Shown: piece by piece, positions 47,593-60,010 of the stretch
Numbering within the stretch: position 1 is the first letter of the stretch
Layout of the letters: every line of letters starts with the position of its first letter
Assembly: GCA_026545765.1 (NCBI GenBank)
Contig: JAIFAC010000417.1
Coordinates: 43,839 to 107,838 of the forward strand
Reading direction: 5' to 3'
Origin: Plantago major
Lineage: Eukaryota > Streptophyta > Magnoliopsida > Lamiales > Plantaginaceae
Length of the DNA stretch: 64,000 nucleotides
Notes under the pieces: generated by a model
Told to the model about the DNA's origin: nothing
Database searches by the model: none
The model's input: the letters and a program-made list of their open reading frames with translations, nothing else
Translations under genes and position numbers: made by a program

Positions 47593-49193
47593 TAGTAAGA
47601 GTACTACATTTCTAAGCATCTAACTAATCACTTGAATTCCTTAAGTGTAGTAGATTGATATACCTTAAAATGGGTGTTGACATTGGCACATGGAAAGCTG
47701 TATGAAGAAATCGCTGCCTTATTCAACAAAACTAACAGCACTGCAAATATTAAAATGAATTAGATGTTGAGCAGGAAAAAAAAAAAAAAAAAAAAAAGGT
47801 AAAATAGTAGGCAAGATTAGTTTGGCAATGGTGAGCAGTTCCTCTTCGAGTTCTAATTAATGATTTCATGAACAAGATGCTTGTAATTTTTTACAACAAT
47901 TTTTGAATGCCAACAATTGATGGTTGGGGTTTGCATTATCAGTATACAAGTAATTGATTTCCAATATTAACTATATTTTTTTAAAAATATTGTTTTTGCA
48001 GCTGGTGATTATTCATATGTCTACGACGATTGTATACATTCATTTTGCATTGTCCTTCGAATTGTTCGGTGTATTGAACCTTGAATTTTTTTCCAATAAC
48101 TTAACGTTTGGATTATATGTTTTCAAACGTATTACTAGTAAAAAGGAATGTATGTCATGGCAAGACTTGGTACTAATAATGAATAAGGTAGCATTTTTTC
48201 TAGAAACAAAGGCCTAGTTTTATGAAGTTACAGTGTTGCACATCTGAAAATGTTGGTATCACAACCCTGGATATTATATTAGTTTAATTGTATCTTTTGT
48301 CACTTCGAATCGTGGTAGTTTTCATTTTTTCCCCAAAAAAAATACTTGAATTATACGCCCGAAAATCAAAAAAAATAAACATCCCTTTTCATACATGGGT
48401 AATGTTTGGTTGCTGTGGAGTAGCATTTTGTATATTTCACAAATATTTTGTACAAGTGTAGGGAAAGGGAATGCTGAGCAGGAGGAGCTTTTATAGGGGT
48501 CTTGTAAGTAGCATTGCATTTGACAATGAACTCAACTGATTTTTAATTGTTGTCCATGGAAATGTTTTCCAGAGAAACATACTACGTTTGTTTGGTGAAG
48601 AGTTTACCAAATAAAAGGCTGAGTTAAAACCATTTGAGGCATTTTAGGCTTTGACACTAAAATTGTTAAGTAAATGATTTTATTCAATTTTTCTCCACTT
48701 AATATTATCCTTTTATTTTTTCTTTAATTTTTCTCACCTTTTATTTATTTTTAATTATACTAACAACCGTAACCAATCAAATATCATTAAAATCAATTAA
48801 TTGACCTTAAAAAATCAAAATACAACTTATTTCTTACACATAATTTTTTTTATTAAACACTCTATAATTTTATATCTCAATGACACTATCCTTAACACAA
48901 CTAACTGTTTTTTCAAGAGCTTCCATGGAAAGCTAGAAACTTGTTTGTTTACAAATTGGAATTGAGTTTTCTCAATCCCAGTTGATTTTTTTAACACAAA
49001 AACTCAACTGATAAAATTCAATTTTAGTTTGTAAAAAAAAAAGACTGTGTGTTTGGCTATCTTTTCAAGTTGAGTTTTCTAGTGATACTGCCAGAGCAAT
49101 ATCCAATTATTTTCTATTAAATCTATTAATTGCTAATTAGAAATTACAAAGAGGAAACCATATCTTCTCCAAGAGGAATTATCCTAAACAATG
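47593..49193. other. Intergenic 3' of the GT47 gene
   Basis: AT-rich with a poly-A run at 47777-47799. No supported gene. The short open frame at 47954-48217 is low-complexity and unlike any family I know. Confidence 0.45.
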
Positions 49194-49401
49194 TACTTCC
49201 TCAGTTAAGACATTTTTACGCTTTTTTTTTCAAACTTTTTACTTCTGAATTAATTTTAAACCGCAAATGTAAAATGTTCAATTTTTTATATAATGAAAAT
49301 TTAGCCCACATTTGCAGTTTAAGATTAATTCGTAGTCAAAGTTGAAAAAATTTAACCGCAAAAAGTCAAAGTGGAAAACTTGTTCCGGGACGGAGGAAGT
49401 A
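49194..49401. mobile_element. Stowaway-like MITE
   Basis: Ends TACTTCCTCAGTTAAGACA and, inverted, TACTTCCTCCGTCCCGGAAC; the first 10 bases agree except one. Inner repeat AAAGTCAAAG. About 208 bp. Confidence 0.7.
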
Positions 49402-50574
49402 CAAAATAACAGGATCAATGTTCTTCGTCACCTCCAAGTTTCAAGTTGCCGTTTGTAGAACACTTTTCCATCTCACCCATAATCAACTTTCAAGCAAAAT
49501 CACCATAAATAACCATGAACAATTTACATAATAACATAAGACAACATTTCAATGGGCATCTTAACGTACTCAAATTTCATCGGCCAATAAAAACCAAATA
49601 AAACTATAAATCCATGAAGCTCTGTAATAGCCAATTTCAAGCACACTTTTCCATCTCAGGAATTATGTAAAGAGCCAGAATAAAATCTAATCGTCACTTT
49701 AATGGAGTGTCCATATCAATACAAACCAAATCTCACTTCGTCTTCCCCTTCTTGATCCCAATCAACAATCGGTTGAACGAAGCGACTAGATGGCTTGATC
49801 TGCATGTCATTGGTTTTAGAGAAAGATCGATTGTTTAGGATGGGGTTGAGTTTTCAAGATCCTTGATTCTAGTTGGAGAAGATAATAGTTTCCTCTTTGC
49901 AAATTTTAATTAGCAATTACCTAGATTTAATAAAAAATAATTGAATATTACTCTGGCAGCACGGAAGCTGCTTTGGCAATATCACAGGCCTTTTCTCAGC
50001 TTAGCATTAAATTTTGCCAACTTTTCATGTTTGTTATTCAACTCAACACTATTTTTCTTTTCTTTTTTTGATAAACTCAACCCAATCCATATCAAATAGC
50101 ATCAAACACAAAAAAACTCCAATTTGGGTTATTTAGATTAACTCACAGATCGCATTCTTAGATAGTTTACTTTTAATAAAAAATAGAAATGTAAGGATAA
50201 AATAAGATAGTCAAAATTCGTTGTACACAACGTTGGTTGTGGTGTTGTGTGTAGTCTGTCATCAAATACTGTATCAAAGTGTCTTTATTTATGGTAACTA
50301 TAGAAAATGTAAATACTCATCACATGACGTATATGTTTTGAAAGGGATAGGACCCAACGAACTCGTTCAGACCCGGATGGTTGCTAACATATAGTATTTT
50401 ATATCGGATCGTACCCGTAGCTAATACCTTAATTAATAACTTATACTTCAATCCAAACCATATAAAATACAAAAGTGTATACTTGATTAACGCAGGTTGG
50501 TTTGTGGTATGTCCTCTCTCTCCCCACCACACACAAAAAAATTATTATTCTAGATACATAATCCCCTCTCGGGT

Positions 50575-50590
50575 GGGGGGGGGGGGGGGG
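50575..50590. repeat. Poly-G run
   Basis: Sixteen consecutive G. Possible G-quadruplex or assembly-sensitive site. Confidence 0.9.
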
Positions 50591-50750
50591 ACATTTTACT
50601 AATTTAACCATAAAATATTGCAAAGTTCGTACATTTTCACAAGGGTTTGGAATGGTGCAGTATATGCCTACGGACTGAACATCATTATTTCAAACGGGTT
50701 GAATTCAAGTTAGATAGAACCCACGTTTAAAAGTAAATTGTCATAACTTA

Positions 50751-53064
50751 GTGCCCGTTTGGTTTGAGGGTTTTTTTGGGTGTTTTTGTCCGAATACCAT
50801 CAATAATCCAGTTTGGTTGCCTTTTTATCGGCCCGAAAAAATGGATTATTTGGAATAATCCAATTTCTCCAAATCGCCTCAAGCCTCAAATTTGTACATG
50901 AATAATCCAATTTCAAATACCTTCTATGAGGAGGTATTTACTTTTGGATTATCTTATTTCTCGTGAAATGTCTAATTTTATACAAACTTCCAATCAATTA
51001 CTAAATATGACATCCCAATCCAAGAACACCAATCGATTCACATCAATACACTTTGTTTTTTCCTTCCTAATTTCCACCTTCCATTTCTTCTTTTATATTT
51101 TCCTAGTTTTGCACTCTTTCTTTTTCATTTTTTCCGTTTCCTGGTTTCCACCTTCCTTTTTTTTCCCAATGGTTTCCTAGTTTTGCACCCCTTTCTTTTC
51201 ATTTTGTAACCGTAATATTTATTTTTTTCTACTCATTTACTCATTAGACCTTTTATACTTTTGTTTTTGGTATCTTATGTATTTACATCAAAATTAATTT
51301 TGTTTGTTTAATAGTATAACCAACTTTTTTATAAGAATGATTAAACAAAACAATACTAATAATTAAAAAAATTAGTTAGCGTTGCTTACGAGAATAACGA
51401 TGATAATTTAGAGTTGTCGGTTCAAGAACGTTTTTTCTTCATCATTTTTTGAAAAAATATTCTAGCATATTAAATATGTGCAAATTTTGACAGAATATAT
51501 ATAGGCGGATCAGTATATGTAACGCCCAGCTCTTTTAAAACAAAAATGAGTAATTATCAGAGCGTGCTAGTGCGTCTAAAAACGCACACTGTAAAATTGG
51601 TGGTCATTTAAAACTTTGAAACTAGTTCATTGATTTAACGGAGCGTTGAGAACAATAAATAGAGCATTCATTGACTAAAACATTGACTTTTGCAGCGAAA
51701 ATAACATAACAGTTTAAATCTTGAAATCTAAAACAGTATCTTAAACTTGTCATGGGTGTACTGAATCAACATCAAGCTCGGTCCCCATCCACTCCAGCTC
51801 TTGCATTACCTGAGGCTCAAAGGGGGCAACGGTGAGTACCTACTTGTACTCGCAAGCAAGCCATACTAAACACATAGCACATTCGTTCCCTAGAAATCAC
51901 ATTGTGCATATTCATAATAAACATTAATATAAAATTATCATCTTTTATATTTTTCTAGTTTTGCGCTCTTTCTTTTTCATTTTTTCCGTTTCCTGGTTTC
52001 CACCTTCCTTTTTTTTTTCCCAATTGTTTCCTAGTTTTGCACCCTTTCTTTTCATTTTGTAACCCTGTAATATTTATTTCTCTTTTCTACTCATTTACTT
52101 ATTAGACCTTTTATACTTTTGTTTTTTGGCGTATCTTATGTATTTACATCAAAATTAATTTTGTTTGTTTAATAGTATAACCAACTTTTTTATAAGAATG
52201 ATTAAACAAAACAATACTAATAATTAAAAAAATTGGTTAGCGTTGCTTATGAGAATAACGATGATAATTTAGAGTTGTCGGTTCAAGAACGTTTTTTCTT
52301 CATCATTTTTTGAAAAAATATTCTAGCATATTAAATATGTGCAAATTTTGACAGAATATATATAGGCGGATCAGTATATGTAACGCCCCGCTCTTTTAAA
52401 ACAAAAATGAGTAATTATCAGAGCGTGCTAGTGCGTCTAAAAATGCACACTTTAAAATTGGTGGTCATTTAAAACTTTGAAACTAGTTATTGATTTAACG
52501 AGCGTTGAGAACACTAAATAGAGCATTCATTGACTAAAACATTGACTTTTGCAGCGAAAATAACATAACAGTTTAAATCTTGAAATCTAAAACAGTATCT
52601 TAAACTTGACATGGGTGTACTGAATCAACATCAAGCTCGGTCCCCATCCACTCCAGCTCTTGCATTACCTGAGGATCAAAGCAAGGTGAGTACCTACTTG
52701 TACTGCAAGCAAGCCATACTAAACACATAGCACATTCGTTCTAGAAATCACATTGTGCATATTCATAATAAACATTAATATAAAATGATCAAAACATACA
52801 TCATATATAAGATGAAAATCAAACTTGATTTTATACAATTAGTGGAAAAGCATAGGTATATCAAGAATTCCACTTTTGCTTTATCCCTTGAATAATCCAA
52901 AATCAATTCGTAACCAAATGGATTTTATTGAAAATAGTTCAATTAGAGAGTCCAACCAAACAAGATTTTTAGGCGAAAACCCCCAAACATAATCAAATTT
53001 CTTAAATGGACCGAATAATCCAGTTTTGCAAAATGAAATACCCCATTTCAAACCAAACGGGCAC
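50751..53064. mobile_element. PIF/Harbinger-like non-autonomous element with internal tandem duplication
   Basis: 2,314 bp between TTA target copies (50748-50750, 53065-53067). Terminal inverted repeats GTGCCCGTTTGGTTTGA and, at the right, TCAAACCAAACGGGCAC with one base inserted. Near both ends is GGATTATT/AATAATCC. The interior holds two tandem copies of an ~855-bp unit. No transposase remains. Confidence 0.8.
51088..52790. repeat. Tandem duplication, 2 x ~855 bp
   Basis: Unit 1 about 51088-51944, unit 2 about 51945-52790, similar to about 95% by eye with small indels. Each unit contains a (C/T)n tract, TATATGTAACGCCC and ends in a run near CATTAATATAAAAT. Confidence 0.85.
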
Positions 53065-53107
53065 TTAGTAAACATGTATATAAAAATGTATGCTTTGGAA
53101 TCCATAA

Positions 53108-53270
53108 GGCTCATTTGGTTTGAGGGAAAACGACTTTCCTTATTTTGTGAACATAAATATATTTGATAAAAAAAAAATCCAAAATTTTCTGATAAATACC
53201 AAATGGTGAAAAAAAAATATTTTCCCCTTTTTTTTCTTTTCTCGTAGTTTACCTCAAACCAAATGAAACC
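53108..53270. mobile_element. Tourist-like MITE, 163 bp
   Basis: TAA target copies at 53105-53107 and 53271-53273. Ends GGCTCATTTGGTTTGAGG and, inverted, GGTTTCATTTGGTTTGAGG. It lies 40 bp from a Harbinger-like element with related ends. Confidence 0.8.
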
Positions 53271-53700
53271 TAACATGAAATTGTTTCTCCTTTTTACACA
53301 TATGGTGTGAAATTTAATATCTTATAGTCTAAGAATTTTTTTACCTAATGTTTGATGGTACACGAAGATGTATTAGAGTACAAATCTCTTAAATCAAACT
53401 TCACCCATGAGTTTTATTGTAAGCTACACCCACATATTCAAAATCTATCTATTATATCGAAATGTTTTAATTTTATAGGAGATGTACACTCAAACTTATT
53501 CTCATGATAACTATCGTAAACATTCGATTGTAAAAAACATTTTAGTAGAATTGTTGTGCCAATCAAACTTTATAAATTCGTTTGACCACCAGTGTTTGGA
53601 TCGGAGTTCCTAGCTAATTGTACAGTTGATTAATCAACTAAGAATGTTTAGTTTTCCTTATTTTTTAATATATAAAAAAATCATTATGGAACAATGTAGT

Positions 53701-53954
53701 ACTACCTCAGTCCCAGTAATAACTTCCTAAGTTGACTTTTTTTTTCCGAAATTTGACAGCAAATTACTCACAAACTACACGATAAAAAAATATAATAAAA
53801 TTATATTACGAAAATAAATCAAGTATATTTTACCAACATAACTTTGCTTTATACTTTTTCAGTTTTTTTTGCGTATAATTTAAGAGTAATTTATGGTTAA
53901 ACTTCATAAAAAAAAGTCAACGTAGGAAGTTCTTTTTGGGACGGATGGAATAGT
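53701..53954. mobile_element. Stowaway-like MITE
   Basis: Ends ACTACCTCAGTCCCAGTAAT and, inverted, ACTATTCCATCCGTCCCAAA; both run into AACTTCCTA(A/C)GTTGAC. About 254 bp. Confidence 0.7.
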
Positions 53955-55710
53955 ATATAGTACTGCCATATTTTATTTTTAATAGTGAGAGATCTCTATA
54001 AAGATATACATTATAATTAAAGCTCATATACATCATCAACTTACTCACCTGTATTTTATTTACTACTAATTCGCAAGATACTTTAGCCACATTTCGTCAA
54101 TGATAACAATAATTCAGCTAATTTACGTGATGGCTCAAGGTTATTCTTCCTTATCCCAGTCGTACAGTGTAAACTTTGAATCCGCATTCTTCCGCATCAA
54201 CCCCTGCCATTTAAAAATCATAAATAAAGGGTATTCCTCCCTTATCCAAGTCAAATATGTCCTGAATAATATTTTTGCAACCACTCTAACCCCATCCGAT
54301 GGAGCTCATTAAAAAATAAGTATCAAATTTATCTTGATCCATATCAAATAAAAATTACATGAGAAGAATATGGGTAGTTGTATTTGAGTACATCATTATA
54401 GTAGATAATATTGTTGTGGGCCGACTTTATGAAAACATGCGAGTCATAAAGTCGAAATGTTTTTAGATGAATTCGTCTTGGCAAAGCGAATTTAAACATA
54501 TGTTCAAACTATTATTCGGATTTTTGTATATAAATTTATAATATATATGCAATCAATATACAAAAAATAAACAATCAATGATATACTGGCCGAAAATGCA
54601 ACTAATTCCACAAAATTTTACGGTCAAACTTTTCCAACTTCATGAAACTTTTTATCTTGTCATTACTCATTAACACTTATAAATCTGATTAATTTTTCAG
54701 GTTCAATTAAATAATCAGGTTTTTTAGTGATACCATCACTTGCGATGAAAACGACTATTTCTAAATTCAACAGTTATTAAGCACTTTTTTTATAACATAT
54801 AACAAATAGATTTGAAGATTTCAGTCTGCTACTCTCATGCGGGTAAAAATCTTAAAATTATACCTGACCGAAAATTGTAATGACTTAGTTGTACAACATA
54901 ACTCGGCATCTCTTCAGCTCCATTTTTATGGCTTAGTGAAATTAAATGTATACTATTTATCTTCACAAACTCAGCCACGTAAGCTATTAAAGGAAATCAC
55001 AAACGCTTGATATTCAACTACAGGGATTTATAAATAACGGTGATCGCGACTTTCCACGATCAATACCCGGAATCGAGTTCGTTGCCCTTAGAATGTAATT
55101 TGGTAGGATATTGAAGGTTTGTATATAATAATTCATTGGAACGAACTCGGTTCTGGGTCCAAAGTGGGAAGGTAATTAACTCAGGTACATCTATTCCCTC
55201 TAGTTCTTTATATATTGTTATCTAGCCTGTTTAGTGTGTGATATATAAACGATAAAGCTAATGATAATTCCAGAGCAGAAATTCTATTGCCAAAGCAATT
55301 TTAATTATTTGTGACACTTATGACTCTTTTTGTGACACATATTAAATCTATAAAAGGGAAGTTGCTTTGACATTATCATTTTTACTCTGGCATTATCATT
55401 TACCAAACGATAATATAAGGATGTATTGGTATAGTAATTTATAATTAGTTTTGGCGAATATAATTAAAGGTTGCAATAAAAGTAATAACATGAAGCTTTC
55501 ACAAATATTTATTATTATGAATTATAAAAGATAACATTGAATGAAAAGAAACTACTAACTTATTAGAGGCATCTTAATGAAAAATTTCAAATTTGCTGGA
55601 ATGGGAAATCAACTAACTGAATAAAAATAACAAAAAAATCAAAGTATCTCCAAAAGTTGAGCTTCTTATGCGTTTTTCTCATTCTTGATCACCACTTTAG
55701 TAGAAGATTG
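53955..55710. other. Intergenic, nothing recognised
   Basis: AT-rich, no supported gene or repeat. Open frames here are short and low-complexity. Confidence 0.5.
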
Positions 55711-57041
55711 CTACACTCCGACTGCACACTCCTCGTAGTCATCAACATCAATAGTTATGTCCCGCTTAGATGGAGTAAGTGTTGTTTCAGAGCCATTTGA
55801 TGAACCATGATCTGCAGAATCTTCTGTACACTTCTCTCTGCCTTTGACGGAAACAGTCTCTGTAACATCTCCCACCAACTTCTTAGGTTCGCATGCAACC
55901 TCCTATTTGATATATAAATAATAACTTTTAGATGAAAATTTATGAAGATGTTTATCATCTAAAAATCTCGGTATCTGAGAAAACTCACATTGATAGCAAG
56001 ATTGTGGTATTCTCCAATTATTGCATCGTCAGATGTTAGGTATTCTCAAGGGCGGAGACATGGGGTGGCGGGAGGTGGCGGTCGCCACCCCCAAAATTTT
56101 CATTTTCTTTATTACTATAGGCATAGTTTAGAAAATTATATGTTCCGCCACCCCTAAATTTTTTAATTAGTACATTTAGTTAGTCGGCTTTATAATTAAA
56201 TAAGTTGAAAAAAAATTATATAATTTGATAAATTTAAAGTAAGTCTATTGATAGATGGTCTTATGGAAAAAAATAAAAGAGACGGGCAAATATTATAGTT
56301 TTATCAAAAAATATTAGAAGTTTTACTAAAAACATCGGTGATATACATACATAAAAAAATGATATAAAATGTATACATACTCATTGAACGTTATACATAT
56401 ACTTAAGAACATCAATCCGTCTCTCACTAATACACGTCTCTTCCAAGACTTTGTGATTAAAGAGATATTTTACTAATAAACTAATTTAAGAGGGTTATAC
56501 CGGTTGTTTTTATACTTTTGGAGAAAGTTCTAAGCGTGCATTTTTTGTCATGAAAACTACATAGATAAGACTGCGGAGTTCGATGGAGAATGACTTCTTG
56601 TCTAGCAATTTGATAATGCATATTGAAATGAATTGTCGAGAGTTTTGATATTGATTCAATCACTGATGATTTTGAGAAGATGAAGAGACGTAGAGTACGA
56701 TATAAAAGTGGGTCGTTTATTTATTTTGCTTTACCTTTATCGTGATGTGGTTCTTTCGATCCTTTCATTTTACTTGAATATTCATATTTAAATATGTATG
56801 ATGAATTTGGTGTAAAAAATATCGATCCGACCCGACCCGTCATAACCGACATAACTAAATTACATATTGTGCCCGTGTTATAATACTCCGCCACCCCCAC
56901 TTTCAAATCCTGGCTCCGCCCCTGGACCGTATTCTACACCATAGTCTTTGAAGCCTTTCTCGAGGTTGTATACCCTTGACACCTTGATCCTTATCAAGTA
57001 ATCCTTTCCAAGTATGGGCTGGAAGTCCATATGGATTGCCT
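55711..57041 (-). pseudogene. RPA70-like (replication factor A) C-terminal exons, split by a transposon
   Basis: The upstream exon begins about 57041 (acceptor ATTAAG) and reads AIHMDFQPILGKDYLIRIKV then YNLEKGFKDYGVEY up to 56929. After the 56047-56928 insertion the frame resumes as EYLTSDDAIIGEYHNLAIN and ends at a donor (AAT|GTGAGT, 55989). The next exon (55902-55711) reads EVACEPKKLVGDVTETVSVK, then LTPSKRDITIDVDDYEEC, and stops with TAG. Read on past the TAG the frame gives QSSTKVVIKNEKNA, which resembles the usual C-terminal tail (TPSKR...SS.K..IK.EK) of plant RPA1-like proteins, so the stop is probably premature. The OB-fold family call rests on the tail and on the DYLIRIKVSRYNLEKG-like block. 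The upstream domains are missing. Confidence 0.6.
56047..56928. mobile_element. hAT-like insertion in the RPA-like exon
   Basis: About 882 bp. GTATTCT flanks it on both sides (56040-56046 and 56929-56935). Ends CAAGGGCGGAG and, inverted, CAGGGGCGGAGCCAGGATTT; four extra bases (GACC) lie between the right end and the target copy. A related right-end sequence occurs at about 59400-59480. No transposase. Confidence 0.65.
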
Positions 57042-57229
57042 CTTAATCCCCTTGCTATACATGAAAAATTATTAATGTTAATAAGCTTAATAATATATTT
57101 TTATCTTACTAAACTGGTATATATGTCAAAATCCAGTACCACAATTAAAGATGCAAGAATCGAAACAGCAGAAACCATGTTTTCTCATGCCATCAGAAAT
57201 CAACAATAACATAATTAGGATCAACTTTA

Positions 57230-57440
57230 ATCCACACAATGAAAAAAGAGGCGAATCACTGATTCATTCTCGATTGCGTTGCAGCACTTACATGTTGTTG
57301 CTTCCTCCCCCCAAGAGTAAATTTCTTCTCTTCATATTTGGAATAGTCGGTAATCTATTGAGGACGACCCTCCAAACGAACACATTAAGCTTCATGCGGG
57401 GACACCACTTACACCACACCAAAGTAGTCCATTCCTTAGA
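57230..57440 (-). pseudogene. LINE reverse-transcriptase C-terminal zinc-binding fragment (zf-RVT)
   Basis: Minus strand reads KEWTTLVWCKWCPRMKLN then VFVWRVVLNRLPT and RRNLLL; after a one-base shift in a G run, CKCCNAIENESVIRLFFHC. The W..L....P...K.F.WR....LPT...L..R......C..C.....E...HLFF.C pattern is the zf-RVT domain found after the RT of plant LINEs. Only this 70-residue piece remains. Confidence 0.7.
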
Positions 57441-58488
57441 CTGAACACCTTACATTGTTGGTTGTATTTAATCTGACTATAACCAGCTTTTGCTTCTCCA
57501 AGCCCAAAAATCAGCACTGCTATGTAATCTGACTATAACCCGCTTTGGATTCTTCTCAGTTCGTTCACAACCTCTTGTGTGCACATGCTGCATGGAAAAT
57601 GGGAGGTTTAAAGTATTTTTATAGTAAAAATTTGTAGACATAGCTATTAATAGACATGGCTATTTTCATGACAATATTCACTTAAAAATGGCATTACAGA
57701 TTTTTAAGTCTTAATTGCGCAAAATGAATAACATATTGCTTCTGCGATTTCAGGGTACTTGATAAATGGGAATTTCCGGGCGGATCGAGTTGATCACAGA
57801 TCCATCGAGCAACACTTGGAGTGTTTTCTTGCTGAAATAAATAAAACACAATAAATATTGTAAGATGAATGTTACAAACAAATGTGTGTAAGATTGTTAA
57901 TTTAACAAATGAATTCAATGTGGCTCTTTTGTAAACATTCATGCATATAAGCCTCTCATTTTGTGCTATGTTACAAAGAAAATCATGCATTAAGGTTTTG
58001 CTGGTAAATTGACAAAAAAAAAAGTCTTTCTTTTCTCCAAAATAAATAAATTGAACAATACTCTGAACACCCACACACTAACTGGTCTTTCTTTGGGATT
58101 AAAGATTAGAAGAGGCTAAAGAAGTATAGCAAAAATCGCCCAGGTTCTATGTATCTCTTTTCTTAGAATCGGCAACACACCTCTTTGAATGATTCCTTTT
58201 ATACACAACCTGCAAGGGAAACAAATAAAATTCAGGAAACTAAATAAAATAATCAACAAACTGTTCAAATTGATATTACTCTGGCCTACCATAAACGTAT
58301 GATTGAAGATTTCAGAATTTGTTAGGCTCAAGAGAAAAACTTTTCGGATCAAGGTCACCAAGAATCGATCAAATAGCATTTGGAACAACTTGCTGATACA
58401 CAAAGATTCCAACTATTAGTATATCTTTTACGTAGAATTGTAATGAACTTCATGATAGTTGAACTGACCGGAAAAAGAAGGGACCAAA
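57441..58488. other. Intergenic, nothing firmly recognised
   Basis: 57475-57550 has a short direct repeat (ATCTGACTATAACC, twice). On the minus strand 57840-57710 reads ENTPSVARWICDQLDPPGNS, which looks coding but has no family I can name. Confidence 0.35.
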
Positions 58489-58734
58489 TTGGAGCATGAA
58501 TTAATGGCAACGAATAACATTAACCGGATTTTGATATGCATAGGAATGAGCAAGAAGCCTGGAAGATGCCTTGTATGGATACGACTTGTGGAGGGATCGA
58601 CAAAAGTCAAAACCTATCGTCAGATAAATCTCATAATGAATTCTGGAGGTGTGCTAATTCACAGAATAATTGATAGGGTTATTTATAAAAGTTGCATGCG
58701 TTCTTTCTTCTTGAATTTATGTGGTTGTAGGTGA
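58489..58734 (+). pseudogene. Possible RPA-like (DUF223) N-terminal OB-fold fragment
   Basis: An 81-codon frame with GRCLVWIRLVEGSTKVKTYR, then INLIMNSGGVLIHRIIDRVI. The spacing W-I-R-L-x-E ... L-I-x-(D/N)-x-x-G-x-x-I-H-x-x-I resembles the first OB fold of plant RPA1-like/DUF223 proteins. It is isolated and opposite in strand to the RPA-like exons at 55.7-57.0 kb. Weak call. Confidence 0.35.
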
Positions 58735-58864
58735 AAATTTTGGCACTTTTTTGGTAAACTAAATGCTACACCAAATTAATTATTACTTAAATTAGCACTG
58801 CAATTAAGACAATAATTGGAAGTTAACGGAATGGAGGGGAATAGTATAAGAAAAGATTTATTTC

Positions 58865-58975
58865 CTTTGATATAATTATTTTGATTTTTTTAGTCAAACA
58901 AATACAAAAAATTGAAATAAATTCTCTCATTCAATCTTGGCTTGAGTCCAATACAAAATGGATGGAATAAAACCT
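58865..58975 (+). repeat. Direct repeat, copy 1 (copy 2 at 59905-60010)
   Basis: About 110 bp, over 90% alike by eye, sharing TTTTTAGTCAAACAAATAC, AAATAAATTCTCTCATTCAA and TTGGCTTGAGTCC. The two copies are about 1.04 kb apart, possibly ends of an unrecognised element or of a solo-repeat insertion. Confidence 0.65.
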
Positions 58976-59904
58976 GGTCGGCCGCAGACAATTATTGACG
59001 AACAATTGCGTCCCTTCCTCCCATTCTCTGGACATCTATATATAGGTCTCCCCTACTTCATTTTAAATATACACACCGAAAATATCATCCAAAATCTAAT
59101 ATCATCCAAGTCCATACTCTCTTTTAGGAGAATGGTAGGGTGTTGAATGTTCTTCAGTTCTTCCATTATTGTAGTAATTCGTCGGAGTTAGTGTTCAGTG
59201 CTAGAACTCTAATTCATCATTGTTGTTCTATCTTGGGAGACTATTTGTTACGTAAACCGTGAGCACCAGCGGGACAAATAAAGTCTTAAAGACCGGGCCA
59301 CCCTCTACTCAAAGAAGATAAACATTTTGTTTTGTTTTGTGTTGTGTTCAAATATTCATCTTTGATACACTACCCACCCGCATCTAAATGTGAAATTCAC
59401 CCAACAGTCATAACTTGACCTAACTAAGTTATATAGTCTTCGTGTTATAATATTCGCCATCCCACTTTCAAATTCTAGTCTACCGCATGTAATTCAAACA
59501 CGACGTAACTTCAATCAACTCCTTGATGGGTAGGTGAAACATCTTGGATGCTTGAACCCATCACTCTTTTCAGAATTTTTGTTGTCGATATGCATGTTGT
59601 GATATGGCTGACGCGGAATTTATAGAGATTCAGATGGTCATAAAATTGGGCATTATTCAAAGTTGATATATATTTTTTCTTTGTAAAGGTTGCATGAAAT
59701 CGCATCACGTTATTAGTATAGGAGTATGTAGCTATTATTGTACTGTTCTATATTAGTGCCATTATTTTAGGTGCCAAACTTTATATTGTTTAACGGTCGT
59801 GATTTATGAAAATCGAGAATAGTAAAATATTTACTGAGATGATTTTGGTTATGCTGGCTGCCTAAATGAATGCAGTTACATCTCGTTAGATATTGTTACC
59901 TTTT

Positions 59905-60010
59905 ATATAATTATTTTAATTTTTTTTAGTCAAACAAATACAAAAAATTAAAATAAATTCTCTCATTCAATTTTGGCTTGAGTCCTATACAAAATAGATG
60001 AAATAAAAAC
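59905..60010 (+). repeat. Direct repeat, copy 2
   Basis: See copy 1 at 58865-58975. The sequence between the copies contains a segment (59400-59480) related to the right end of the hAT-like insertion at 56.9 kb. Confidence 0.65.

Noticed and set aside
54100..54312. 70-codon ORF
   Set aside because: Isolated, AT-rich, no recognisable motif or neighbouring signals.
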